DNA of 64,000 nucleotides from Spinacia oleracea. Its lineage: Eukaryota; Streptophyta; Magnoliopsida; Caryophyllales; Amaranthaceae. A model generated the notes under the pieces. It saw only the letters and a program-made list of their open reading frames with translations, did not search any database and was not told the origin of the DNA. Below, in pieces: positions 24,331-33,936 of this stretch. How positions within the stretch are numbered: position 1 is the stretch's first letter; every line of letters starts with the position of its first letter. The stretch covers positions 140,992,361-141,056,360 of the forward strand of contig NC_079492.1 in the NCBI RefSeq assembly GCF_020520425.1, read 5' to 3'. A program made the position numbers and the translations under genes.

Positions 24331-27300
24331 TCAAAAATGGTAGAGTTTAAGATGTGTTGCGTTCCAGCTTCGGGGGACCGACTTGCCATCTTTGGTAATG
24401 AGTCTGTATGCCCCCTTTCCGACGATTTTGTCGATCAAGTACGGTCCTTCCCAAGCTGGTGCTAACTTACCCGCGTTCAATTCTTTCGTGTTTTGAAATA
24501 CTCTGCGCAGTACCCAATCTCCTTCTTTGAACATTTTCACTTTGACATTTTTGTTGAAGCACTTTGCCACGATTTGTTGCTGTGACGCCATCCTTATCAA
24601 TGCTGCTTCCCTGAGATCTTCTGTGTTGTCGAGGTTTTCGCTGAGTTCTACGTCGTTTTGCTCTGGCGTCATGAGTCCATATCGTGCACTGGGCAGCGTC
24701 ACTTCAGGGGGAAGTACCGCTTCGCACCCGTAAACGAGTGAGAAGGGAGTCTGTCCCGTCGCCGTCCTAGGCGTCGTCCTGTTGGCCCATAGGATGGATG
24801 GCAATTCTTCTGCCCATCGCCCCTTCTTGTCGTCCAACCGCTTTTTCAGCGACGCGATGATCGTTTTGTTGCTGGATTCCGCCTGTCCGTTTGCTTGGGG
24901 GTATCTGGGCGTCGACGTCTTTAGCTCGATGTTCCATGTTTTGCAGAAAGCTCTTGTCTTGTCGCTGATGAATTGTGATCCGTTGTCGCAGATGATTTCT
25001 GACGGTATTCCGAACCTGCATATTATGTTAGTCCATATGAACGAGCATACCTCTTTGTCCCTTACTTGTTGGAACGCACCTGCTTCTATCCACTTGGAAA
25101 AATAATCTGTTAGGGCTAACATGAAGACCTTTTGTCCTGGGGCGACGGGCAATTTGCCAACGATGTCCATCCCCCATTTCATGAAAGGCCACGGAGTTAG
25201 GGTTGGATGCAAGAATTCGGATGGTTTATGTGTCATACCTGCGTGTCGTTGGCACTTGTCGCATTTGGATACGTACCTCATGGCGTCCTTAAGCATTGTT
25301 GGCCAATAGTATCCATTTCTTTTGATTCTGGTTGATAAGCTTCGTCCTCCTTCGTGTCCTCCGCATTCTCCTTCGTGGTATTGTTTCAATAGGGTTTCCC
25401 ACTCGATCTCTTCGGCACATCGCATCAACATTCCGTTTGCTGATCGCTTAAATAGTACGTCCTGCAAAATAACATATCGTGAAGCTTTGAAAAGTATCTT
25501 TCTGGCGTCTAGCTTGTCGTCGGGTAGAGTTTCGTGCTTTAGGTAATCGAAGATGGGTTTGGTCCAACTGTCTGTGTTTAAGGTTGATAGGACGAGGCTG
25601 GCGTCTTGTGGTATGTCTTTTTCGACGGCGGGCGATAGTAGGTGCACTAGAGGTATGGTCGAGAATGGTGCTTTTCTGAGTGCGGATCCTAGGTTGGCAA
25701 GGGCGTCGGCTTGCGTGTTTAGGTCTCTTGGGATTTGTTTGATGGAGAAGGGTTTGAATTTGGAAGTTAACTCTTTTGCTTTCTCGAGATACAAGGTCAT
25801 TTTTAGGTCTTTAGCTTCGTAGTCGCCGTTAATCTGGTTGACGATTAGTTGTGAGTCACTGAAGATGTTGAGTCCGCTTGCCCCTAATTCCATAGCTAAT
25901 GTCATTCCGGCGATTAGCGCCTCGTATTCTGCTTCGTTGTTAGTTGCCTTGAAGTCGCAGCAGATTGCCTGTGCTATCATGTCCCCTTGTGGTGACTTCA
26001 GTACGACGCCTAAACCTGCACCACGAAAGTTAGATGAGCCGTCGACGAAGAGTGTCCATATTTCTTCTATGTTGTTAATGAGTTTGACTTCGTCGTCTGC
26101 TATTCTCTCTAAGTCGGGGCTGAAGTCTGCCACAAAATCTGCTAGAGCCTGCGACTTTACAGCCGTCCTTGGTTGATACTTGATGTCGAACCTTCCTAGT
26201 GCCATTGTCCACTTCTCCATTCGACCTGTCAGTTCTGGCCTACGCATCACAGACTTGATTGGATAGTTAGTCATCACCACTATTTGGTGAGTTTCAAAAT
26301 AATGCCTTAGTTTCTTAGCTGCAGTAACGAGTGCTAAGACGAGTTTTTCGAGGGAGGAATACCTGGTCTCTGCTTCCAGTAGTGACTTACTGATGTAATA
26401 AATGGGTAGTTGTTGTGCTTCGTCTTCTCGAGCTAGGACCGCGCTTACTGCCGTCGAGCTAACGGCTAAATAGAGTTGTAAGACTTCTCCTTCTTTTGGC
26501 TTGGATAGGAGGGGCGGCGACATCATGTATTTTTTGAGGTTCTGCAGGGCTGCTTCGTGGTCGTCGGACCAGTTAAACCCCTTGTTTTTGCGTAGGACGT
26601 CGTAAAATAATCGGCACTTGTCCGACGACCGTGATATAAAACGGTTTAGTGCCGCCACTCTCCCTGTCAAGCGTTGTACCTCTTTTATGTTCCGCGGGGA
26701 TTGAATGTTGATGATCGCGCGCACTTGGTCGGGGCTGGCCTCGATTCCTCGTTGGGTGACGATGTAACCTAAGAATTTTCCTGCGGACACTCCGAAAGAA
26801 CATTTAGTCGGGTTAAGTTTCATACCGTACTTTTTTAGTATGTCGAAGGATTGTCGTAGGTGTTCCACGTGATCGTCAGCCTTCCTCGATTTCACCAGCA
26901 TGTCGTCAATGTATACCTCCATTGTGTCTCCGAGTTGGTCTTTAAACATCTTGTTGACTAATCTTTGGTACGTCGCACCTGCATTTTTAAGACCAAAAGG
27001 CATGACTTTATAACAATAAATTCCTCTATCCGTTACAAAAGATGTTTTTTCCTGGTCGTCTGGGTGCATAAGGATTTGGTTGTATCCTGAGTAGGCGTCC
27101 ATGAATGTGAGTAGCTCGTGTCCGGCTGTGGCGTCGACCAGGGCGTCGATGTGCGGCAGAGGGAATGGGTCCTTGGGGCAAGCTTTGTTGATATCTGTGA
27201 AGTCGATGCAGACTCTCCATTTCCCGTTCTTTTTGCTGACGACGACGACGTTTGCTAACCAGTCTGGATATTTGACCTCTCTGATCTTCCCTGAATCTAT

Positions 27301-27615
27301 CAGGTTTTGTACTTCTTCGTCTATGATTTTATTCCTTTCGGGTGCGAACTTACGTCGTTTCTGTTTTACCGGTTTGAAGCTGGGGTCGACGTTGAGCTTG
27401 TGGGTAATCACGTCTGGGCTAATTCCTGTCATGTCCTCGTGTGACCAAGCGAAACAGTCCGAGTTTTCTCTTAGAAACGACACTATCTGACTTTTGATGT
27501 TGTCAGGCAGTGAGGCTCCGATCCTTATGACTTGGTCTGGCTTTGTCTGGTCTAGTACTATCTCGTCGATTTGTTGGTCGTCGGGGTCGTCCGACGTCGA
27601 CCCTGGCTGTAATTG
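24331..27615 (-). CDS. pol: Gypsy pol: RT, two RNases H and integrase
   Basis: The frame continues directly from gag-protease after the TAG at 27616-27618 and runs 1,094 residues. Counting from the GTG codon at 27483: RT spans about 45-300 with catalytic YIDD at 191-194. The Ty3 RNase H follows at about 330-450. A second RNase H (FVDGSSNFRGAGLG, D481; NNEAEYEAL; FSDSQ, D543) spans 476-600. Integrase has the zinc finger H703/H710...C741-C744, catalytic D773, D833 and E869, and a C-terminal GPYLIDKIVGKGAYRL module without a chromodomain. No lesion is visible in this part. It copies the element's RNA and integrates the cDNA. No ATG lies near the start, which argues for expression as a Gag-Pol fusion by readthrough. 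Confidence 0.92.
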   Translation of the reverse strand, partial: QLQPGSTSDDPDDQQIDEIVLDQTKPDQVIRIGASLPDNIKSQIVSFLRENSDCFAWSHEDMTGISPDVITHKLNVDPSFKPVKQKRRKFAPERNKIIDEEVQNLIDSGKIREVKYPDWLANVVVVSKKNGKWRVCIDFTDINKACPKDPFPLPHIDALVDATAGHELLTFMDAYSGYNQILMHPDDQEKTSFVTDRGIYCYKVMPFGLKNAGATYQRLVNKMFKDQLGDTMEVYIDDMLVKSRKADDHVEHLRQSFDILKKYGMKLNPTKCSFGVSAGKFLGYIVTQRGIEASPDQVRAIINIQSPRNIKEVQRLTGRVAALNRFISRSSDKCRLFYDVLRKNKGFNWSDDHEAALQNLKKYMMSPPLLSKPKEGEVLQLYLAVSSTAVSAVLAREDEAQQLPIYYISKSLLEAETRYSSLEKLVLALVTAAKKLRHYFETHQIVVMTNYPIKSVMRRPELTGRMEKWTMALGRFDIKYQPRTAVKSQALADFVADFSPDLERIADDEVKLINNIEEIWTLFVDGSSNFRGAGLGVVLKSPQGDMIAQAICCDFKATNNEAEYEALIAGMTLAMELGASGLNIFSDSQLIVNQINGDYEAKDLKMTLYLEKAKELTSKFKPFSIKQIPRDLNTQADALANLGSALRKAPFSTIPLVHLLSPAVEKDIPQDASLVLSTLNTDSWTKPIFDYLKHETLPDDKLDARKILFKASRYVILQDVLFKRSANGMLMRCAEEIEWETLLKQYHEGECGGHEGGRSLSTRIKRNGYYWPTMLKDAMRYVSKCDKCQRHAGMTHKPSEFLHPTLTPWPFMKWGMDIVGKLPVAPGQKVFMLALTDYFSKWIEAGAFQQVRDKEVCSFIWTNIICRFGIPSEIICDNGSQFISDKTRAFCKTWNIELKTSTPRYPQANGQAESSNKTIIASLKKRLDDKKGRWAEELPSILWANRTTPRTATGQTPFSLVYGCEAVLPPEVTLPSARYGLMTPEQNDVELSENLDNTEDLREAALIRMASQQQIVAKCFNKNVKVKMFKEGDWVLRRVFQNTKELNAGKLAPAWEGPYLIDKIVGKGAYRLITKDGKSVPRSWNATHLKLYHF

Positions 27616-27618
27616 CTA
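27607..27618 (-). promoter_or_regulatory. Leaky-type stop codon between protease and RT
   Basis: Reversed, positions 27618-27607 read TAG CAA TTA CAG. TAG followed by CAR-YYA is the type I readthrough context known from tobamovirus replicases. The frame is open on both sides and needs neither a shift nor a splice. Inference: about the usual few percent of ribosomes could pass to give Gag-Pol. Confidence 0.7.
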
Positions 27619-28998
27619 GATGGGTGACTTGGATGGTTTCAGTGCTGTTTCGTAACATTTCTTCGCATCCCTTTGCTGCCCTTTGATTTCCATGACCCCC
27701 CACTTGGTTGGAAATTTGATTGATTGGTGATATGTTGATGGCACTGCCTTCATTTTGTGGATCCATGGTCGTCCTAGGATGACGTTGTACGCTGATGGAC
27801 AATCGACGACGTTGAACTTGGTCATCATGTTGACGCCTTCTGCGTATGTAGGCAGCGATATCTCTCCTACCGTCCGTAGTGCTTCTCCACTGAACCCTAC
27901 CAGGACTGTTGATCTCCTTACTATGTTTTTCTCTTCTAATCCCATTTCTTGTAGTGCTTCCAAGAACAGTACGTTGGCTGAGCTTCCGTTGTCGACCAGT
28001 ATCCTTTTGATCAATGCGTTTCCTATTGGGAGCGATATTACCAACCCGTCGTGGTGCTCCCGCTGTGTATCTACAGAATCTGAATCGTCGAAAGTAATAG
28101 CCATTGCGGTCAGGGACCTGTGTAGTGCGACCTCGTCTTCGGTTTGTCCCTCTTCTACGGTCTCAGATTCTCCCCTGTTAATTTTTTTAGCTGCAGAAGA
28201 GGTTAGTCCACAAATATCTGAACCACCGGAAATAACATTTACCACTTTATTGAACGGTGGTGGGTCTGGTCGCTCGCTGCTTGTCGCTGGGCCGGGCAGG
28301 GTGGTTTGCTCTTTGGAAAATGTTTCTTTTCCCTTGTCGCTCAACAGTTCCTTTAGATGCCCCCGTTTCAGGAGGTATGCGACTTCCTTTCGGAGGGAGA
28401 TGCACTCCTCGGTTGTGTGTCCGTTGTCGCGGTGGAAGTCGCACCATTTGCTCATGTCCTTCATGGAGTCCGGTCTGTCGTTCTTCCGGGGCCATCTGAC
28501 TGTTCCACCTACATTTTGAAGGGCGTTCACCACACCTCCAATGTCGACGTTGAAGCCGTAGTCGGAGATGTTGGGGTGTTCGACCCGCTCGTTCCTGTAA
28601 ACATTGTTAGTATCATAATACTGATTGACACTTTGTACCTGGTTTTGCCGAACATACGGTTGGTGTCGCCAATTGTTGTTCCTTGGGGTGTACGATCTTC
28701 TGTCGCTGCTGCCCCCCGTCGATCGTTGAGATGCTGTTCGGATAACCTCGTCGTCTTCGATTCGCATCTGGGCGGTGGCCCTTGATCGCACCTCTTCGAA
28801 AGTTGCACAGGGGTATTTGGTTATTTCCCGGTATAGCTCCGAATTGGGGATGAGGCCTCTCTTGAACGCCTCAATAGCAGTCCTGACATCACAATTTTTT
28901 ATACCAATTTTTTCACAATTAAAACGGTTAAAATAATCGCGTACCGACTCGGTTGGCCCTTGAACCAACCGATAGAGATCACTGGTTTGTTTTTCTAA
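27616..28998 (-). CDS. gag-pro: Gypsy gag C-terminal part and aspartic protease
   Basis: About 460 codons in the same frame as gag, bounded by TAG codons at both ends (28999-29001 upstream, 27616-27618 downstream). It begins with the end of the retrotransposon gag domain (QGPTESVRDYFNRFN). A knuckle-like CX2HX4HX4C motif (CDFHRDNGHTTEEC) would bind the RNA. The aspartic protease carries the active-site triad variant in ILVDNGSSANVLF. Because of the upstream TAG this part would not be translated from the gag ATG unless that codon is suppressed or an internal start is used; the first internal Met codon is at 28966-28968. Confidence 0.85.
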   Translation of the reverse strand, partial: LEKQTSDLYRLVQGPTESVRDYFNRFNCEKIGIKNCDVRTAIEAFKRGLIPNSELYREITKYPCATFEEVRSRATAQMRIEDDEVIRTASQRSTGGSSDRRSYTPRNNNWRHQPYVRQNQVQSVNQYYDTNNVYRNERVEHPNISDYGFNVDIGGVVNALQNVGGTVRWPRKNDRPDSMKDMSKWCDFHRDNGHTTEECISLRKEVAYLLKRGHLKELLSDKGKETFSKEQTTLPGPATSSERPDPPPFNKVVNVISGGSDICGLTSSAAKKINRGESETVEEGQTEDEVALHRSLTAMAITFDDSDSVDTQREHHDGLVISLPIGNALIKRILVDNGSSANVLFLEALQEMGLEEKNIVRRSTVLVGFSGEALRTVGEISLPTYAEGVNMMTKFNVVDCPSAYNVILGRPWIHKMKAVPSTYHQSIKFPTKWGVMEIKGQQRDAKKCYETALKPSKSPI

Positions 28999-29679
28999 CT
29001 AGCGACTGCTGGCGAATTGTTGATAGAAGGCGTTGATGAGGTCGGACAGACAGGAGATGGATCTGGGAGGGACGTTCGTGAGCCATTCCAAAGCTGCTCC
29101 ATCAAGGGTGCCGCCGAATGATTTGCACATAACAGGTTCCACTAGGTCGTGCGGAATCCCGATCTGCCACATGCGCTGCTTGTAGAAGTTGACGTGCCTA
29201 TAGGGGTCGAATGTCCCGTCGTACAGGGTGGTCCAGGTTGGGAGCCGGAGTGTGTGCGGAACCGTCACTCTAGCGATCGCTTCGCAGAACGGCGACGCGG
29301 CATATCCGTCGGTCGGCTCGGTCTCCACTGGTGTAGGTGCCCCGGGGAACCTGGTCATCAACTTCATCAGGCGGGAATAGTGCTTTGTCATGCGTGCATC
29401 CATCTTGTTCAGGCGTTGGGTCACCGGATCGGGAGCTTCTTTGTCTTCTTCCTCACGGGTTTCCTCCTCATCGTCGGTCACGTCTTCAAAGTCATCGGGC
29501 ATCTCGAACGTTAGCTTTTTTGGCTTCCCACCTTTGTAGCGGGACTGGTGCTTGTTTCTCTTTACAGATTCGAGCTCTTTCTGGAGGGTTTCATTGGATG
29601 CCCTCTCTTGGGCTAGTTCGGCTTGGGCTTTCTCGTAAGCCGCCTTCATCTCTGCGATCGTCATCTCTCCAGTAGCCAT
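28999..29679 (-). CDS. gag: Gypsy gag, N-terminal part ending at a TAG
   Basis: 226 codons from the ATG at 29677-29679, about 40 bp after the PBS. The N-terminal third is a charged coiled coil (EKAQAELAQERASNETLQKE) with an acidic patch. The gag capsid domain then begins (TLYDGTFDPYRHVNFYK; GAALEWLTNVPP). The frame stops at TAG 28999-29001 in the middle of this domain and is open again immediately after. The TAG context (TTA GAA) is not of readthrough type. This is probably a point mutation of a sense codon such as AAG, leaving the copy unable to make complete Gag by itself. Confidence 0.85.
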   Translation of the reverse strand: MATGEMTIAEMKAAYEKAQAELAQERASNETLQKELESVKRNKHQSRYKGGKPKKLTFEMPDDFEDVTDDEEETREEEDKEAPDPVTQRLNKMDARMTKHYSRLMKLMTRFPGAPTPVETEPTDGYAASPFCEAIARVTVPHTLRLPTWTTLYDGTFDPYRHVNFYKQRMWQIGIPHDLVEPVMCKSFGGTLDGAALEWLTNVPPRSISCLSDLINAFYQQFASSR

Positions 29680-29717
29680 GGTGAGAGGGGTGCTTTTGTG
29701 TAAAACCTAGTTAATGT

Positions 29718-29735
29718 CCCCACAGACGGCGCCAA
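29718..29735 (-). other. Primer binding site of the Gypsy element
   Basis: Reversed, TGGCGCCGTCTGTGGGGA follows the 5' LTR after about two bases. A PBS starting TGGCGCC is usual in the Tat/Athila branch. The matching tRNA was not determined here. Confidence 0.75.
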
Positions 29736-29737
29736 AC

Positions 29738-30417
29738 TGTTTATGCCAAAATTCGTATGGGGGCGACTTTCGGCTAGGGTCGACACTAACTAAGCAAAGA
29801 ATCAACGACACAAATAAAGAGGCACGACACAGAGGAGTGTTGACGCGGAAAACCCAGGAACAAGGTAAAAAACCGCGGATAGCTATGAGGCTATCAATCC
29901 ACTAAGTATTCTATATGATTGTTTATGCTTTTTCTTCTGAGAATCGATAACTAAAATCTCAAGTACAATAATGAATGATGAAACAGTTTATAACTTAAGA
30001 GTTTCGGTGCTTGAGTGAACGTGGCTTGCTTATCATTATCTTCGTCCTTTTATAGGGTATTCTCAACGGTCTAATCGGTTGAGAAAATCCCACAAAGATA
30101 GGAGTATCTTCATCACACGTCTCTTCAGCCTTCAACTGCTTCCGCGCTTCTCGCGTGAGTCTTGGACTCGTTCTTGCTAGCTTGACGGCGCTGCCTATCA
30201 TGGGCTTTAGGTCAACTTATCAGCCCGTTTCTTGAGGACGCGTCTCAGTAGCTTGTACTTTGTCGCCTGTCCTTCGTCGGCTGTACCTCGTTGTATGATG
30301 CTACGTCGGACGTATCTCCCTGGAGCTGTGTTTACCTGCGACACGATATGACCTGGCTGACACGACATGACCAAACGTTAGAACGGTTATGTCGTTAGTC
30401 CAAAAAGTGGGATAACA
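29738..30417 (-). repeat. 5' LTR of the Gypsy element
   Basis: 680 bp, identical to 20509-21188 by eye. It carries the element's promoter on the minus strand: reversed, positions 30057-30046 read ctataaaaggac, a TATA-like box. Confidence 0.95.
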
Positions 30418-30422
30418 ATTGC

Positions 30423-32296
30423 CATCTCCAAGATGTTTCTATGCTTCCTTTCCACTCTACCATTTTGTTGTGGTCTATCAACACAACTAGTTTCATGGAA
30501 AATTCCCAATTCATGAAAGAACCTTTGACAGCCTTGATCATCCATTTCTAAAGCATTGTCGATTCTGATTCTTTTGATCTTTGCCTCATAATGAGGCAAT
30601 GCAAACTCAAAAAACTCCTGTATCACTATCAAAGCCTATGAATTGAGTTTTTTGAGATGGACCCAAGTAGTCCTTGCATGATCATCAACCACTGTCAAAA
30701 AATATTTGCGCCCTTTGCTTGCTTGTACTCTATAGGGACCCCATGTATCAATGTGTATCAACTTAAATTACCTTAATGCACATGATTTTCTTACCCTATA
30801 TGGAAGCTTAGTGAACTTAGCAAGTGTCATTGCTCCTTTCTCATGATTTTTGACCCCGTATGTTGTTCTCACGGAACTCAAAGTCTTCACCCTCATCAGT
30901 ATTTCCTGTATGGGCTCATTTACCAAGTAATAGAGTCCATTCATTGCCTTTCCAAGCCCTGGAACCTTTCTTATCACAACATCTTGAATGATACAATATT
31001 CAGGAAGGAAAGATACTTAGCACTTCTCCTGAGAAACTAGCTCGTTGACTGCCATCAAGTTGTGTTCAAATTCTGGTACACACAATACTTGATTCAACGT
31101 GATTCCAGTTTTCAGCACAACACTTCCAATATGGCTAATTACAACAGTTTTTCCATTTGGAATGTTGATTTTGTTATTTCCCTGCACTATAACAGGATTG
31201 ATCAGTCTTGAGGACTCAGAAGTCATATGTCCAGAAGCCCTAGAGTCAAGTATTCATTCATTGGTCACAACATTTGCATTCAAACTAAAACCATCCCTGC
31301 AAATGTGTTATCCAACTCATCATCAGTTTCAGTTGTCATATGATCTGATTTGGAAGCAGATGGTAGCATTTTAATGAGATTTTCCAGTTGTTGTGCAGTA
31401 GTAGCAGTTACAACACTGCCCTCTGAAGTGTTACTTGCATTTGTTGCCACATTGTTGTTGTTGATCTTCTTCCCTTTTTGCCACTTGTTATTACAAGTCA
31501 TGTTTTGTTTACTTTTCCATTTCTGACCAGTTTATGAACTGAGTGTTCCCTGCTGGATTTTTGATCTAGGGTGCCATTTTGGATAGCCAACAATTGTCCA
31601 GCACCTCTCAGCCGAGTGACTAGTTTTACCACAAGGAGTACAAATTTCACCATCATTATTGTTGTACATTGTAGTAGAATCTAATTCAGTTTTGACATGT
31701 TTAAGAACATCTCTTTAGTGTTCTTCAGTCTAAACACAAGAGCATGCATTTTTTGCAATTGGAAAGAGTGTCATCATCAAAACTTGACTTCTTTGTGAAT
31801 CATACTCATCATCCAAACCATTCAAAAACTAGAAAGTTTTTGTTCTTCTTTTTGTTGTTTGAAAGCCTTAAGAAATGCATTTGTTTCTGAGTAGTGAAAC
31901 TAGGCAGAAAATTCGATGCTTCTAGCTTCTTCCCATATCACAGTCAAGGAAGTTTTAACAAACATGCCATTTTGTTTGCATTCATATAACTCCCTAGATC
32001 CATTCACCATAGAAAACCTTGCTTCTAATGATACCCACATTTCTCTTGTAGTGCTTGAACATGATAGACTTCTTAATAGAATAAAAAATGGAGAAAAAAA
32101 TCCAGGAAATTACCATATTATTACAGGTTTCCCACATCTCTTGCTTTACAATATCCTTTGAATCTCTTACTATATTTCCTGTCACAAGACCCAGTTTCCT
32201 CTTCAAAGAAAGTGTAATATCTATTGATCTTAATGTCAGCTTGCCAACGTTGACAGAGCTTGCACCTTGATATGGCTGCAAAGTCAGGGGTGCCAT
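30423..32296 (-). pseudogene. Copia gag, protease, pre-integrase and integrase (broken)
   Basis: Minus-strand coding remnants in several frames. Gag is at 31994-32296 (MAPLTLQPYQGASSVNVGK; WETCNNMVISWI is typical of Copia gag) and continues near 31500. The protease/GAG-pre-integrase region is at 30768-31226 (SVVLKTGITLNQVLCVPEF, then MNGLYYLV). The integrase core is at 30420-30632 (RIDNALEM, then RPQQNGRVERKHRNILEMA). The integrase is cut exactly after the codons for ILEMA by the Gypsy insertion and resumes at 20508. Numerous stops and frameshifts show it is inactive. Confidence 0.8.
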
Positions 32297-32445
32297 AATG
32301 AATCAAAGTTTCTTTCTTTTTGTGAAGAAATATGAAGTTTCATATTCAAAATTGTAGCTTTATGTTACAATATCTTGAATATTTGTGTATTTAATATGTT
32401 TGAATACAGTAACCTCTATCAACTTTATGTTCTCTCATAACCGTG

Positions 32446-32457
32446 GCTCTGATACCA
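32446..32457 (-). other. Copia primer binding site
   Basis: Reversed, TGGTATCAGAGC, the canonical complement of the initiator Met tRNA used by Copia elements. It directly abuts the LTR at 32458. Confidence 0.85.
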
Positions 32458-32650
32458 TGAACACTTTTATGAGTAAAATCAAACAAAGACACCTCACACA
32501 CTGATTATAAGCCGCACAACCAATGTATATATATGGCAACTGCTCAATCACACCAACCCACCTTACATTCATGACCTAAAACACCCCATACAAGAATGCA
32601 ACACTATGTAGGATCCTAGGATTATTCTGTCACATGATTATCATGTGACA
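32458..32650 (-). repeat. 5' LTR of the Copia element
   Basis: About 193 bp. On the minus strand it starts TGTCACATGATAATCATGTG, itself palindromic, and ends AAAGTGTTCA beside the PBS. The partner 3' LTR is missing in the window. Confidence 0.7.
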
Positions 32651-32859
32651 ACTAACCGTAAAAAATAATGAAGTTATTAGACTAAATAATAAAGCTAATA
32701 GATTGCTTCTCTTGCCATTAACGGAAAGAAAAGTGCATTATTTTATGAAGATAGAAAAACTAGATAGTGAGACTATTGGCTACTCAAGAAACATTAACCT
32801 AAAACATCCAATCAGATGAAATACAAGTTCTGGAAGAACTTAAAATTTAAACATAGTCC

Positions 32860-33010
32860 TACTTTTGCCTCGGCGATCGACCATCATTCCAAAAAAGAGA
32901 GCAAAGAATTGCTCCATCTTGATCATTACTGAATCTGTAAAATGGATGCCCAGAAAAAGCATTTTGAGAGTACATCAAAAACCCAAGGCTATTCAGTTTG
33001 ACATCTACAG
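32860..33010 (-). pseudogene. Possible FAR1/FRS-like fragment
   Basis: On the minus strand an open stretch ends GHPFYRFSNDQDG, then SLFWNDGRSPRQK and a stop. The pattern FYxF...DxDG...L...FWxDGRS resembles the region just before the MULE-type transposase domain of FAR1-related proteins. Its upstream end is cut near the hAT MITE at 33026. It is short and may be a chance similarity. Confidence 0.3.
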
Positions 33011-33025
33011 TCAAGATGTAACAGG

Positions 33026-33574
33026 TAGACCTGTCAAAAATCGACCCGACCCGAAAACCGACCCGAACCCGACCCGAAAATACTGGGTCCTGAACAAGAT
33101 TTTGTGACCCGTAACCCGATTTTGTCCGAACCCGAGCAACCCGAAAAGTAATGGGTCAAAACCCGACCGAACCCGTTTTGGACCCGACCGATTGAAAATC
33201 ATTGTATTTATAGTAATAAATGACATTATGAATAAATTTAAGTATAATAAACACGTTTTTTGTTACTATTGTTGTGTGTAATATGATTTTAATTTGAATT
33301 ATACACCATTTTATGGTTGAATTTGACTAAATATATACTTGTGCAGGAAAATTTGTTAAATTGTGCCAATATTTTATATATTTATCACCTAAATTAGAGA
33401 AAATATAATGCGCGTTTTAAAATCTCTCAACCCGTTGGGTCGACCCGAACCCGAAAGTTCTGGGTCTTGAACAAGCATTTGTAAACCCGAACCCGAAAGT
33501 GACCGACCCGATTCAACCCGAACCCGAAAATAATTTTTTACAACCCGACCCGATCGACCCGTTTGACAGGTCTA
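33026..33574. mobile_element. hAT-type MITE
   Basis: Terminal inverted repeats TAGACCTGTCAAA on both ends are flanked by a perfect 8-bp target duplication GTAACAGG (33018-33025 and 33575-33582), diagnostic for hAT. The subterminal regions are full of short cgacccga/acccgaa repeats on both sides, and the centre is AT-rich. There is no transposase. Length 549 bp. Confidence 0.92.
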
Positions 33575-33582
33575 GTAACAGG

Positions 33583-33815
33583 GGATAAGATATAACCATT
33601 GTTACACAAGCTTCTAAGACCTAGAACTCAGAAGTCAAAGTAGACATATAATCATTGTTACACAAGCAAAGAATTAAATCTTATAACACAAAATTTCCCC
33701 TTTTATACAATCTCATTGGCAATGGCAACACAATATACTTGCCACGTTATTAGACTAAATCGCATTATACATCCAATCAGATTCCACAATATACTTGTCA
33801 AGTTATTAGACTAAA
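33583..33815. repeat. Short direct duplications
   Basis: The phrase cattgttacacaagc occurs twice (about 33597 and 33655), and gttattagactaaatcgcat occurs twice (about 33747 and 33804). gttattagactaaat also occurs at 32673. No gene is seen. Confidence 0.6.
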
Positions 33816-33936
33816 TCGCATTAAATTTCTGTCATCAATTTCCAGTTAAAGAATCACGCGATTTCGGCGAATATTCTGGAATCGAAGAAGAACAACAACA
33901 AGAGGAAGAATGACGAAATTCTGGAAATGAATCAGC

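Larger units (their letters stand above)
20509..30417 (-). mobile_element. Young Ty3/Gypsy retrotransposon, Tat/Retand type
   Basis: A complete 9,909-bp element in minus orientation with target duplication ATTGC (20504-20508 and 30418-30422). The order along the minus strand is 5' LTR, PBS, gag, protease, RT, Ty3 RNase H, a second archaeal-type RNase H, integrase, then an antisense spliced gene, PPT and 3' LTR. A second RNase H and an extra gene between integrase and the 3' LTR are hallmarks of the Tat clade. The antisense placement fits the Retand group. No base difference was seen between the two LTRs over 680 bp, so insertion was recent. The interior is rich in CG dinucleotides (cgtcg repeats) unlike its surroundings. 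Confidence 0.95.
18722..32650 (-). mobile_element. Decayed Ty1/Copia retrotransposon, interrupted by a Gypsy element
   Basis: Read from right to left: 5' LTR (32458-32650), PBS (32446-32457), gag, protease, integrase (to 30423), then after the Gypsy insertion the rest of integrase, RT and the start of RNase H (to 18722). The C-terminal RNase H and the 3' LTR are missing at the left, where the LTR 17725-18721 begins. Many stops and frameshifts show it is old compared with its Gypsy guest. Confidence 0.85.

Noticed and set aside
24500-29700. Many plus-strand frames of 60-254 codons opposite gag-pol, the longest at 27755-28519
   Set aside because: They are mirror frames of the GC-rich gag-pol; no start context, no splice logic and no conserved motif, unlike the antisense gene at 21487-23783.
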